64,000 nt of DNA from Syngnathus acus. Taxonomy: Eukaryota > Chordata > Actinopteri > Syngnathiformes > Syngnathidae. The stretch is from the NCBI RefSeq assembly GCF_901709675.1, contig NC_051107.1:3474001-3538000 (forward strand), given 5' to 3'. The position numbers and the translations under genes were made by a program. The notes beneath the pieces are model-generated. The model searched no databases, was not told where the DNA came from, and saw only the letters and a list, made by a program, of their open reading frames with translations. Every line of letters begins with the position of its first letter. The first letter of the stretch is position 1. Positions 27,744 to 40,827 of this stretch are shown in pieces.

Positions 27744-30700
27744 CAGCCTCTAACAGGGAGTATAAAAAAAAAAAGACATTCACGGATGTAACAGGGTCGG
27801 GCTCTCGGACGCCCCCGCTGGTGCTGAAGGCCGAACCGCCCCGCCCCTCAGTGTAACCGCCCTCGCCCCTCCCACCAAGTTCTTAAGCTCTGCTCTGCCG
27901 CCAACAATTAAGTTACCACGTTACCTCTGGTGGGTTTGCGTTGTATGCTACGCGCGAACCGGCGTGCCAATTACTGTGTTAATAGTTTGAACACTGGTCG
28001 CTAGGAACAAGGTCGTATGCAAAACTAAGTACTCGCTACTGAACGTACGCTGCCGTCGCGCTGCGGAAGGTTTCAGCATGAGTTTTATGCTCGTCCATCC
28101 ACGATAGCGCATTTCCTCAAATTGTGGAGTTCGCTTCAGTAGACTCAACTACATTTAGGATTGGTAAAAATGACTAGTAATGTACATTTATGCACCCAAA
28201 GGACATTTATTGATAAAAAAAAAATAATCATCACTAATGATGAGCTTGGTTCAATTTACTCCCAAAAATGCAAATGTGAAATTCATTGTTTACAAAAATT
28301 GGCCTTTTCAAAGCGTGATCTAATATAAAAGTAGTACTTTGACGCAGTCTCGTGGCATTTTTGTGCCAACAGATTGCACTGAAATGACGAACCTTCTATT
28401 TGACCAGGCAAAGCGCTGTGCAATAGGAAAGTGGAGCTTTGTCGCCACCTTGTGGCAGTCTTTAATTTTCATTATCCATCGATTACAGTAGTATTAACTC
28501 ATTGAAGTTAACCCGGATAATTTCTCTTTTCAAGGCCACAATTTGAGGAAATAGGGTATTTCTCATTCGTGTTAAATATATCTCAGGAAACGTGTTTCAA
28601 AAAAAAAAAAAAACACTACTAATCCATCTGATATACGTTAGTTGTGGAGTTAGTTGCCTCCGAATGTGTAAGGGTAAGTCTTTAGGTGTTACAGGGTAAA
28701 TAAAATAGGCTTGAAGAAACAGCAGTAGCTTTAAGGAACCCGGGGTGTAATTCCATTATTTCATATTTTAGTATCACCCAAAAAGCGGAACAACTCATGC
28801 TTGGATCTTCCTCGTGCTGATTTCGATGACACCCCCCCAATATAAAGTGTGTAATGTGTCACATCCCTTTTACAGGCTTTATCTATCTCCACAATATTGC
28901 CGCCCCCTTTGACTTTGAATTCGAATCAGACGAGGTCCAATCAATTCACTTCCTTCTTCGAAGTGCCTTTGCATATAACTGGTCAATAATATTGTATCAA
29001 TGTTATTAATCTTGTGGGGGCGGAAAAGTCGATGAAACTGTCTGGAAAGTAAAATAAGTCAAAAGTATGAGGGAATATCGATTTTAGGTCAGGCAAAACG
29101 AAGCAATAAAGTTGACGCGGCTGTTGGTCGAGGGAAACGACGGTATTTTTATGGCATTGATAAGAAAGCATCCTCATAAAATAACGTGTGTCAAAGCAAA
29201 CAGTAGATGACAAAGATGCCTTGTGTATGTTGCGTTCAATTAGAACACAGTGGAAATATCTTCATTTCGACACTCCATATGCATCCATTTTTTTTTATAT
29301 TAACCTTTGACTTCTGCTTCAAGTTGCACAGCTCGTACAAGAAGAAAAAAAAAAAAGCTACCAAAGATCATCACATGACCGTGAATCCAGATGTAGCTCA
29401 CGCTTGATGCACTTAACCTCAAACTACCTTAACATGAATCACATCAACAATCCCACACACCTCCAGAGTGTTAAAATTCACTGTCTTGGGGGGAAAAAAA
29501 AAAGAAAAAAGTTGTTCCCATTTACACCACACGGTGGTGCTATTGCTGCAGATAAAATGGAGGACTTCGTCATTCTGTTGAAATGTTAGTGTAGTTTATG
29601 TATAGATTACAATTTGTATATTTTAGCGTTATTTATTATTTGTATGTCTCCGGATCAAATTTTAATCCTTGTATTTTACTCCCTTTGAATATAATTAGAA
29701 TACTTTTCAACTAAGTTACATATTTTTTAGGTCACTAATAAACGCAAAGTTGATTCTTAAAGATTATTTTCATGGAGTAACACTGAAAAAATGACACTTG
29801 TGTAAATTAACTCATTACACACCCATTACTATCGAAACACTGGCAACAAAAGTGAGTACACTGAGAGAAAAAAAATGGCCTCAAAGTGTCATTTGTGATT
29901 GAATAGCAAGTGTGTTAATTTATTTTTGTCATTTGTTCAGTGTTGTTCCTCGAACGCATACGATAAAAAATGATAGGGGATATACAGGACAGTACTGTGA
30001 GATGAATTATTGTGATGAGTAAAAAAAAAAGGACCTAGAGGAGTACAAATGTTAATAAAACCTTGTTACTGTAGTGGGTAAAGGACCAAACTAGTCTCAT
30101 TTTGTGTTAGGTGCTTATAAAAAGAAAAAAAGTAACCATGAAAAGTCAGGACAGTGTTGTTGGGTTATATATGTGATGACGTGTTTGTATTCTATCTCTT
30201 GTAGCTCGGTAAAAAAGGTCACAGGGGAAATGCTAGTCATATATTCACATGGTAACTTTTTATGTCGACAACATGGCAAAATAAAAAAAAAACATTGAGT
30301 GCGTTGAGTTTCTTATTTAGTACTAATACATGCTAACAAGTATATTTTGACTACAAATATACTAACACGTGTTAGTGAAACTATTTTAGTACAACTATTC
30401 CATTTAACATGTTTAAAGGGATTTTTGTTTTCACAAAAAACGTTGAACTCAGGATAAATAAGTGCTTAACTATTAATAAAATAATTTATGCAAAACATGT
30501 AAACAAATATGTTAGCAAAACCTTTTGGTAGCAATGTTATGTTTCATGTATTGTAGTAGAATCACACACACTGCAGTACAAAATAATTTAATTAATACAA
30601 AAATAATTTTCACTTTGTACTAATAAAGTAAACTCATTATTAGACGCATAATTAGTGGACATTAATTGAATATCAAGTGCGTCATAGCCTTGAACTGAAC

Positions 30701-30960
30701 TTCAAATCTGACATTCTTCCATGGTGAGTAATAGCAAATCATTGTTTCATTCCATGTTTCCATTCTTTCTTTCTTTTGCTGTTCATAAAATGACGTCGCG
30801 CAGTCCAAATAGCTCAACATGCATTCTAGTCATCTACATTGCACGAAAATGACATGATGATGAGTGGTAAGTGTTTTCCACTGGCGAACGTGACGCCGTA
30901 GTACTTTCTCCAGACGCCCTTCCCTTTAAATGGGTTATCGAGTCAAAGTTATACAAGTTG
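27744..30960. other. stk38l 3' UTR and intergenic DNA
   Basis: No coding exon recognised. The sequence is AT-rich with many A-runs. A CTCF-like motif (CCACAAGGTGGCGAC on the minus strand) occurs near 28440-28455. Several short frames are present but have neither domains nor splice context. Confidence 0.45.
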
Positions 30961-30965
30961 TATCA

Positions 30966-30998
30966 TATATAGGTCAACACGTGCCCGACCGGCACGTG
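30966..30998 (+). promoter_or_regulatory. bmal2: RORE plus tandem CACGTG E-boxes upstream of bmal2
   Basis: TATATAGGTCA at 30966-30976 fits the RORE consensus WAWNTRGGTCA. CACGTG E-boxes follow at 30978-30983 and 30993-30998. The block lies about 1 kb before the first bmal2 coding exon. ROR/REV-ERB binding at ROREs drives BMAL1 transcription in vertebrates, so a role in rhythmic bmal2 expression is plausible but inferred. Confidence 0.4.
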
Positions 30999-31971
30999 CA
31001 GCCGATGCTCTTATGTAAAGTCTCGTACAAAGGTCTCAAATTACGCGATGTAGGTGAGCCACCAAGATCCTCTAATGAGAAGACGACTAATCACTTTGAC
31101 TTTTTGTTTTTCAAATAAAAGCAAAAGCTAATTTTTTTTTGGGTTGTCCCAGTGTGCTAATGATTAATGTAGTTTATCTTAAATCAAAAATAGGTATGTG
31201 ATGATCATACTGGAGAATGCGGAATCCTCTATAAATATCTTACAGTGTGGGCCTAATAGTTAAACTTTATTTCAATTAACTTATTGAAGGACGGGAAGGA
31301 CTTAGGGAACAAGGTTAGTTTGATATAAGATGGAAAAGGAATGATGGGAAAAAAATGCTTATGAATCAAGGCACGATTTTTTTTGACTGGAGAAAGGGCA
31401 GAGTGAGACCTCTTACTTCCGCGAGGCTGCTTTCGACGAAGATCTGCAGGCACGTAAACACAGCCGTGGCATATCAGGTCACTCCAAATAATTTGGAGAA
31501 CTAAATCAACTTGAAATAAACTTAAATGATTATCAGTAATAAATCAGTACGTAGCCTTTTAAAAAATGCATTTATGGCACGCCTAAGAAAACAAGATAAT
31601 GTTCACTTGTGTAACAAAAAGATTGGTATTAAAATGATGCTAGAGTGTGGAATCAATGGCACGGCGGTGACGTCATCACAATAGGGATGAATGAAAGCGG
31701 GGAAAAAATGACCGAAAATTGTCGCACGCTTCGTTTACGCGGCTCTCCTGTCCCTCACGTTTCTGTCTTTCTCGACCTCACTCCACACCCACTCCGCCTC
31801 CTTTGTCAGAAAAAAAAAATCCACACGCACACACGCAAGAAAGAGTGGGAGGGGAAGACAAAAATGAAGTCAATTATACAAGTCGCCGGCTTTTCGCGGC
31901 TCCCTCCTCTCTCGCTCGGCTCCTCCACATGCGCCGCGGTGCACCGTAAAGCCTTCACCCGGACATCGGCC

Positions 31972-34900
31972 ATGTCGGACGGAGGTTCCGGGGGGACCGC
32001 GGACCGCTTGGCAGGTAAGGGGCACCTATAAATTTACAAATACATTAGCTTGGCGTGATTTATCACTCATGATATAGTTTTTAAACACTTTGGCATAGTT
32101 TTAATTGACAAAGTGTCAAGATTTAAGACGTTCATGTAAATAAATTTAATTATTTTGGGCAGCAGGGAACTTTAGTAACGTCATAGCCTACATTTTTTTA
32201 AAAATTAATATGGTAATTTTAGTTGGACTCCGTCTGCGTAAGATACTTAAACTTAAAAATAAAACGAGAACAAAAACGCCGGTAAAATTTCCCATTCAGT
32301 ATTTCGTACTACAAGCTTGTCTTTGTGCTGCGTTCCAGAGCACTCGGACGTCTGAAATTTACTTCAGTAAACTGCATCACTTGTTTCCCCCAGCGTTATA
32401 AAGAGAACAAATGTAAAGTGTTAAATTATATATCTGCTTTCCTTCATTTTAAACGACAACAATGCATTCTTTGAAAGTTCTAAAACGGAATTGTCCGACT
32501 TCCTAGCAGTCCCGGAACGCATCATACAGTTGGGAGGGAGGGGAGATGGCCTTGCTTGTCCGACATACCTCACGTCGGCACGTGATTGTAACCATGACGA
32601 CATAACGTCCTTAATAGATGACTACATATGATATATCTGCCTTTGGTGAATATTTTAATGTCTATCGCGCTTACTTGTCGATTTTTTTTGTTTTTACTTT
32701 GATTTAACTGTCCACGAGGAGCTTAAACATGTCACGTGCGGGCACGAGAAAAAGTGGGTCAGTAGATCAGTGGTGCGGCACTTTCTCGTTTTCACCAACA
32801 GAGGTCGACAAAATTGAGAAACGATATTAAACGTGTCATCATTTTCTGGTCTAACTCAAATAAATGCTCCTATTTTGAGAATATATTTTATTATCTCTAC
32901 GTTGTTAAATGTTAAAATATGTGAAACAAAAGAGAATTGCTTTTTAAATATTTTGCTGAGGTTTTTTTTGGCCTTGTTTTTCCTGTGTTCAAAAGGCTTT
33001 AGTGTACTTTTAGTCACTTTTGTGACCTCCGAGCACAAGTGATTTAAAAATAAAGAAAATAAAAGTAAGTTTTCGCATGACTTTTTGACACGTAGGAGGG
33101 CTTTGGAGAGTCGTTGTGTTATCTAGAGATAACCTAGAACATACTGTACTTTGTGTCGAGGCTTAAGGCTGCATCGAGTAAAAGGACACGCACACACCAG
33201 TGGGTCCCTTAGTTAATAACAGCTGGGACGCCAGTAAAAACATGTTGAAATTATTTTATAATGCCCTTTTAATGATACCAGGAAGCAAAATATTTATGTT
33301 GCCAAAAATAGGTGCATTTTATCTGGATGAAAAAAAGTTCTGCGAAAGCGTTTCATTTGATTCCCAGTCCCAAATACCTCATAGTTATTCATGTGAGATG
33401 CACTAATCCACAAGATAAAGCTCATATCATGCATGCTCCTTTGTGTTTTGCTTTGTTTATTCGGGTCCCCTCTCTCGTGTCGCATTCGCCGCATGACTCA
33501 CAACATGGCAGCCCGTCCCGATGGCACGTTTACGCCTGGACCGCGTTCGAGGCAAACGATGACGCAGAGCAGGGCCCGAGAAAACGATGTGAGCGTGCAG
33601 AGTGTCGTGGGCGGAAGAGAGTGAGCCAGCCAGCTCCCACGTTCTCCGTTTTGCGTCACTGATGACCCAAAAAACTCCCCAGAAGGGATTAATGAAAATT
33701 ATGTCAATAGTTATAGTGAAAATGAAAATAATCTGTGCTATATTGGTTGAAGGAGTTGGTGCAAAATGAAGTGGAAAAAAAAACTAAATGTGGGTCAGTG
33801 AAGGTTGACGATTCCGTCACTTATCAAGACTTTTCTAAAAAAAATTTGAGTCGGGCCAAGCAAAGTAGGTCAGTATTACAACCTTATATAAGATTTCGGT
33901 AAAATGATAGCCCCAAATCCAATTTACCTTCACGTGCCTTCTAGATTGACACATAGTTGAGACTAGCAAGATTTTTATAGTAATTACTATTTTACCAGCA
34001 ATGCAGTGATTCTCGGTGTTGTACATGGGCTCCCTCTAGTGGCAGACAAATGAATCACTGCACAGTTCAGTTGTATTTAACTGAACTGTACTTAGGTTCA
34101 ATACATTTGCATTTAAACTTAAAAAACATAAGTGTAATCCTGCTCATGGTCCTTCAATTATAGGTCCAAATAAATTTCTATTGGTGCTTCTTTGCCAATT
34201 CATTTTTATTTTTGTCGCTTCCATTCGCTAATAATAGAAGCAGGAGGCTGACTCAAGGTTTGTGCGTATGTGTGTGTTTGCTAGGTCGCAACGCGGAGGA
34301 GGAAGGGCCGAGCCAAGCCAACACTTTGCCGCCTGCCGGCGAGTTGCCAAGGAAGCGCAAGGGTGATGTGGAGGACACATTGGACGCCCTTGTCCAGTAA
34401 GACGACCACACAAAAACTGTAAATGATTCCTAAGACGGGTCAATATCCTAAAATGTCGTGTGATCTAACAGCCAGAGTCTTGACTTCCAAATGGATGAAG
34501 ACCTCGACAGGTACACACATTTATTTACAATTTGGCATTTATTTTATAATTCAATTCTGGAGTGACTCATGTACACACTTATTGTGATATTATAAATAAA
34601 TATTATAAAATAAATATTATATATATAATAATATAATATATATTATATTATAAAATATTATAAAATAAATATTTTGTGTTCTCTTTTATAAATATTATAA
34701 AATAAATATAAATATTGTTTTGTGTTCTCTTTTATAGATCAGAAGATGATCAGCAAGCCAAAATGAAATGCTTCAGGTACTTTTTAACCACAGGCTCATG
34801 TTATATTTTATATTAAAATAATGTCCCCCCCATAAATTTTTAATACTGTAATTCCCTTTCGCTACCACCAGACGGCGACAAAGTACTGTTAGTCTCAATG

Positions 34901-37900
34901 AATCTCCTTAACTCACTTCAACAATTTCTTGGCACAGAGTTGCCACCAGAGGGCGAACAATATTTATTGTGTCTTCATTCTAGGCAACCTCACCGTCAAA
35001 TTGAGAAGCGGCGGCGAGACAAAATGAACAACCTCATCGACGAGTTAGCCGCCATGATCCCCGCCTGTCAGCCCATGCCAAGGAAACTGGACAAGCTGAC
35101 CGTGTTGCGCAAGGCCGTGCAGCACTTAAAAGCCCTTAAAGGTACGGCACGCCACAAAAGCTATTCTGGGAATTTCAATTGACTCTCATTTCGTTCCAGC
35201 TGGGTCGAGCAGCGCTTTCGCCGCTGCCGCCCGCAAGCCTTCCATCATCCCTCATGACGACCTCAGACACCTTTTGCTTTGGGTGCGTGCCTCAATTCAG
35301 TGATTTTTCTACTCTAAAAAAATAAATAAATCTCAATGCTGCTTTATACGCCTCGTTGCAGGTTGCAGACGGTTTCCTGTTAGTTGTGAGTTGCGACCGA
35401 GGGAAAATTTTGTTTATTTCCGAATCCGTCTCCAAGATCCTCAGCTTCAGCAGGGTGTGTGTGTGCATGAATATAAATGTCTCCACTCTCCATCGCATGC
35501 TTCATTTTGTTCAATCAAAACAGCAATATTGAATATATTTGCAGGTCGAGCTGACAGGCCAAAGTCTTTTCGACCTCATCCACCCCAAAGACATCAGCAA
35601 GGTGAAGGAGCAGCTGTCGTCGTCCGACTTGAACCCTCACCAACGCCTCATCGACGCTGCCAGTGAGTTTGTCGTCATGACGACCACCCGATTCCCCTCT
35701 GTTAGCAGTTGTATGGAATTATTATTTTTTTTCGGGTGCAGCCGGAGTCCCAGTCCATGAGGACGCGCCCGTCACGGCGTCTCACTTATCCACCGGAGCC
35801 AGGCGTTCTTTCTTCTGCCGTATGAAGCACAATCGGGTGGAGGCAAAGCACAAGGACAAGCGCATACTGCCCACTGCTTCCATTAAGAAAGGTTTGTCAA
35901 GATAATAATCTCTCGGCATAGATTTTCTTCTCAATAATGTATTCTGACATGTCGATTATCCATGCCCTGGATTTCTGCACAGCATACGTAATCGCCATTT
36001 ATAAAATGATTGTAGATCATAATTGGTTAGATGGATACTGCAAATGGTCTCATATATAGTCGCTAGGAAATATAATTCTGATGAATATAAACGGAACTTT
36101 TTTTGATTAGAAAGACCTTTCTCTGAATGAATCACACTCGTTTGCTATACCAAGTCAAGGTAAAGTTCCCAAACAAAATATTAGCCCACACGAGTGATTC
36201 ATGGAAAGAAAGCAGCCAAGGACATATGAATGGAGGCTCTCCATGAATGAAGTTTCCCTTTTCCTAACAATGTTGATCAAACAAAGAGGAAGGAACATAG
36301 AAGTAGGTCGATGTTATAGCATTGTATAACCACAAAGTAAACGAGGCAGAAGGCGGTTCGGACAAAGTACTGTCGTAATTGTGCACAGAGAACCGGAAGC
36401 AGCGACCTCTGCGGGGGAATGTTGGAACTGCAGCTCCTAAAGTTATGCGCCATCTATTTGAAATTACCTCAATTAAATGGAATTTTTATTTTGAACACTT
36501 AAATACATACAATCAATTATAATTATTTTCATAATAGTAATAATTTAAAAATAAATAAATAATAAATAATAAATAATAATGTAGTCAAAATGGACACACT
36601 TGTACCTTTCTAGACTCGAGCCGATACTGTACCCTCCACTGCACGGGATACATGCGCAGCTGGCCCAGAAGCGACCTGGATTCGGAGCCGGGCGACACCG
36701 AGAAGGAGGCCTCGGGCCTCAGCTGCCTGGTGACCATGTGCCGCGTGCAGGGCCACGTGTCCCGCCAACCCCACAAAGACGTCAAAGTCAAGCCCACCGA
36801 GTTCGTCACTCGCTGTGCCGTCGACGGGAAGTTCACTTTTGTAGAGCAACAGTAAGTCCCGCCTCTCTTCTCAAATCCCCCCCGACTTGATGGCTCAGTT
36901 ATTTAAAGCCTCCTTTTTTTTTTTTTATATATATACACACATAGAGCGACAACTGTCATTGGTTACCTCCCGCAAGAAATTTTGGGCACGTCTTGTTACG
37001 AGTACTTCCACCAGGATGACCTGCAGCACCTGGCAGAAAAACACAGGCAAGGTGATGGAGCAAAGGTGTCTTGCATTTGAATTCTGGGCATTCAAAAGCA
37101 TCCGGCAAAAGGTTTCTAATAAACTATTTGATCAAATGAACCCAAAATTTTCCAACCACTGAGAACAAGAGTGGGCTAATTCAAATTTCATCCAGTTTTA
37201 AGTTAAATGCTGGTTGAAGTTCCAATTTGGACATATAGGAGGCAGTCTATTTTTTTTTTTACACTTTTCCTGATTCATCAGTTCCAACACTGGGCCAGCT
37301 TCCATTTCCAAGATGGCCGTGCCCATGAAACCAGACTCAGAGATTGATAGAAGACCCAGAAAGTAAGTAGTACAAGTGAATGTTATTGATAGTCTTCCAT
37401 TAATTATTGATAGGTTTTTAGACTATTAAATTTAATGTTTTGTATTATTAAATACTGAGCCCACATTTTTTGTAAAAAAAAAGAAAAATAATTGTCATAA
37501 ATCCTCAACTAAGCAAAATGCCAGAAATTGAGTTAGCCCACTCTAGCATGTGCATTACAATTGCTAGCTTGAGTTTACCTCCCGCAGTTTCACACCTTTT
37601 TTTTTTTTTTGAGCCAAGGCGCATATTTTAAATTCAAAAATTCACTTTTGGCCGTTTATCGCTCAGGATAAACAGTCAAGCCCAAATACAACATTAGAAC
37701 ACTTGCAAGGAGCTGCTATTGACCACAGCTCACACCCAGATACTCACACGGTTACTAGGCCACAACCCATATAAAATTATTTTACTCTCAGCGGTCATTG
37801 CTTCGACCTTATAATTTTTTTTGCACATTTCTTGACACTCTCCTTTGTCATTACAGTTCTCCGCAGCAAAGAGAAGCTGGAGACAATGTGCTACAAGTTC

Positions 37901-39533
37901 AAAACCAAATATGGTCCCTACGTTTCACTCCAAAGTCAGTGGTTCAGTTTTACAAACCCATGGACCAAAGAGGTCGAGTTTGTCGTGTCGTTAAACCGCG
38001 TTGTCCCGTAAGTATCCACGTCTCATTTTTATTACCACACTTTTATTGCCTTCATATTACACTGCTTGTATTACTTCTTTTGACCAGCAGAGGGCCCAGT
38101 CACGCAAAAGATGACGAGGCAGAAGGCAGCTCCAAAGCTCCTCACGGTACCAAAATCATCTCGTTCTCAACACTATATGTTTTTTATTTTATTCTTTAAA
38201 TGATAACTTTTTTTGTCCAGCAGAAGAATCAAAACAGTTACCCGTTATTCCAGGCCTAACAAGTGGTGTGGGCAAAATGATCTACGCGGGCAGCATCGGT
38301 ACACAAATTGCCAATGAACTCATCGATTCCTACAGGTAATTCCTGCTCAAGTTAGATTTATTAAATTTTCCGGTAAATGTGTGAGCATGTGCAGAATGTT
38401 TATTTAGTTTCAGGGCCAACTCATCCCCATCAAGCGGAGTGTCCAGCCCATTTGGTGCAGCCCAGAGTGTATCAGAATCCCCTCAAGCAAGCGGAAGTGT
38501 GAGTGATTTACTCTAAACATGCCGGCCAGATATTCATACTTATTCCTAATATTCTGTTTAAATGTTATTTTGCAGCTGTCAAGCCGAGAGGAGGATGCAG
38601 GAAGTTCGTCCGAGTTGAAGATTGAGGCGGTCCCCAGTGTTTTGGAAAGTGCAGGTACTGTGTCATCCTATTAGAAGAGGAACAAATTCGCAAGAAGAAA
38701 TTCGCTACTGTGAAAAGTGATGAGGAATCTAGGACAAGGGCAATCAGAATAAATACGACAAAAAAAAAAAAATTATATTATAGAAATAATGGCAAAAATG
38801 ATCATTTGCAGATGCTATCTGGACAGATAAAACCGATTGGACAAAATGCTTACCTCCCTATCGTGAAAAAAAAATCAAAATATATAAAAACATTAAATAA
38901 AAATGGAAAATATTTTAAAAATCGCTAATTAATTTTATAAAACGTTTACAAATTTAAAAAATATATAAAAATGTCAAAAGTATAGAAAATAGACAATATT
39001 TCTCTGAATATTTTTAAGAAATATAGAAAAAATAAAATTGATTTAAATATTTTAAATATATATATTAACTGCAAACATTACTAATTAATGTTATAAAATG
39101 TGTACAAATTTAAAAAATGTATAGAAATGTCAAAAGTATAGAGTATAAAAAAAAATAGACAATATTTCTGGGAAACTTTTTAAGAAATATAGAAAAATAA
39201 AATAGATTTAACTAACTTTAATTAACTGCAAATATAAATTAAAAACTGTGAAAAATGCTTAAGAAATAAAACACCTTTTATGATCATCTTGAAAAGATCA
39301 TCCAACAATTGTCCTTAGTGTCCAGACAGGGAACATTAAGCCCGACTTGCGGCTGTGTATTTTTACGTGTCCCAGGCGAGCTGTCCCAGCAGGACTTGGA
39401 CACCATGCTGGTACCGGGCCTGAGCAGCTTTAGCAACGATGAAGCGGCCATGGCGGTCATCATGAGCTTACTGGAGACGGACGTAAACATGGGGCAGTCG
39501 GGGGACTTTGATGACTTACACTGGCCCTTCTGA
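31972..39533 (+). CDS. bmal2: Basic helix-loop-helix PAS clock factor BMAL2 (ARNTL2)
   Basis: A partner of CLOCK/NPAS2 that binds E-boxes in the nucleus and activates circadian genes. The seventeen exons are 31972-32014, 34285-34396, 34472-34510, 34738-34776, 34984-35141, 35200-35282, 35362-35454, 35545-35662, 35742-35891, 36614-36851, 36945-37051, 37857-38007, 38091-38146, 38221-38335, 38414-38498, 38576-38654 and 39376-39533, giving 607 residues. An N-terminal basic signal PRKRKG precedes the bHLH ([20 protein letters not shown], then [19 protein letters not shown]). PAS-A follows ([40 protein letters not shown]), then PAS-B ([40 protein letters not shown]). The C-terminal activation segment is [18 protein letters not shown] and ends [17 protein letters not shown] and [14 protein letters not shown] match BMAL2 better than BMAL1, and the stk38l neighbour agrees. 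The acceptor of exon 14 could shift by one codon. Confidence 0.95.
32733..32761 (+). promoter_or_regulatory. bmal2: E-box and RORE in bmal2 intron 1
   Basis: CACGTG at 32733-32738 is followed 12 bases later by AAAGTGGGTCA (32751-32761), an exact fit to the RORE consensus. Another CACGTG lies at 32579-32584. Confidence 0.4.
33787..33872 (+). promoter_or_regulatory. bmal2: Paired ROREs in bmal2 intron 1
   Basis: AATGTGGGTCA at 33787-33797 and AAAGTAGGTCA at 33862-33872 both fit WAWNTRGGTCA on the sense strand. AAAGTAGGTCA is the same core as the RORE I recall from the mammalian Bmal1 promoter. They lie just downstream of a CpG-containing segment (33480-33660) that looks like an internal promoter. 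Confidence 0.45.
34530..34737. repeat. AT-rich repeat with duplicated branch/acceptor tract
   Basis: Intron 3 of bmal2 contains AATATTATA-type repeats. It carries two copies of TTTTGTGTTCTCTTTTATA, at about 34673 and 34719. Only the second is followed by the functional AG at 34736-34737. The first reads ATAAA where the second reads ATAGA. Confidence 0.7.
38810..39240. repeat. Very AT-rich imperfect tandem duplication in bmal2 intron 16
   Basis: Two diverged units of about 140-150 bases share phrases such as CAAATTTAAAAAATRTATA, ATGTCAAAAGTATAGA, AATAGACAATATTTCT and TTTTTAAGAAATATAGAAAA. The unit starts are near 38930 and 39085. No coding content. Confidence 0.75.
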
Positions 39534-40827
39534 GACACACGCCGCAAAAAAAAAAAAAAAAAAAAAAAGGCTCGTGAAACAGCACTTGAAGTGGACGGGT
39601 CTTCCGGTGGGCTCGAAAGACTTTTTTTCTTTTCCCGCCCTGGCTTGACTATGGGAAAAAAAATCCGACAGACCTGCAGTGCTGCTAAACAACATTTTTT
39701 TTTTTTAAATAGTCCATCACCAAATGTATTTTTTTTCTACATTGGAGTCATTCAAGACTCTTTGCAGTATGCAAAAAATGGACACGATACCTCAGGCCTT
39801 AATTTACAGCCCACTTAACATTACTACTGCTTTCCACACATTCAAGCAAATTTCAAACTGTCAAGAAATGAAAACTTCGCGCGAAAAAACGTCGAGTTGC
39901 AGCAGCGGCAATTTCATTTTAAAAGTCAACTGTTCTGTTTAATGTATAGAATGTCGGAAGAATATTTCCACTTCAAATGGGGCCATAACTTTAAAAAATA
40001 TATCTTAACGTACGGACGGGAAAAGACTTGAAAGTATTTAGTATGCCGATGTTTACTGAGCTTTTTGTGCAGGTTGAAAGTCACGTTAGCAACTTCTCTG
40101 TTGTCTGGATGCTACTTTCAATTTATTTAATAGCGTCACTTTGTTTGTATGTTGCTGAATGTCCCGATCCCACAAAAAGCCTTTTGTGAACAAAAACAAA
40201 TTTGCTACTGAGAATATGCAACATTAGACTAAAAACAATTTTAGAGGATTAAAAAAAAAAAACAGCAGTGAGATTTTTTATTTATTTTTTTTTTTAGTAA
40301 AATCTTTTCTTCCTCCATCCAGCTCATGCAAACTTCACGGGTTATCACTGGCTCCTTGAATCTTGAAAAAAACAATGTGATTGTGTTGCCTTGTGTTTTT
40401 TGAATGTGTAGAATCAACAATGCGATGTGGCTTTGGAAAACCGCTTTGGAAAAAAAAAAAAGGTCGGTTTCGAACCCGTTATCAGAAGAAAGCGTGTCTT
40501 GTCTGTTTGTACGTGCGAATCGTTGCTGATGTTTCTGCTGTAAGGAGTTAAAGTTCAATTTGGAAGTAAAGTACTTTTTTTTTGTAGGAATTGAGTTCCT
40601 TTGATGCCATTTTGTTCTGAGTAAAACTTTTAAAAAAATTAAAAAAATCAGTCGACATAGTAAGACAGATGTTCTGCACTTTAGCTAGCAAAGCTAACAC
40701 ACCAGACATTTTGTTTTAAATGAGGAAAACTTTATTGATTTCATGGAGCTTTCAATGTAATCAAAACTGGATCCCATATAAAATGTGTATTTTTCTTCTT
40801 CTTGAATCTCTGCCACATATCCAACTA
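39534..40827. other. bmal2 3' UTR and intergenic DNA
   Basis: Begins with a poly-A tract just after the stop. Several homopolymers follow and no coding exon is seen. TTTATT at 40731-40736 (AATAAA on minus) could end the downstream GPCR transcript. Confidence 0.45.

Noticed and set aside
33505-33624. [12 protein letters not shown] frame as an alternative bmal2 N-terminus
   Set aside because: Available donors (for example GAT|GTGAGC) leave phase 0, whereas exon 2 needs phase 1, so joining would shift the frame.
31972-39533. BMAL1 instead of BMAL2
   Set aside because: bHLH residues (MNNLIDEL), the [14 protein letters not shown] segment and the stk38l neighbour fit BMAL2; the shared C-terminus alone would be ambiguous.
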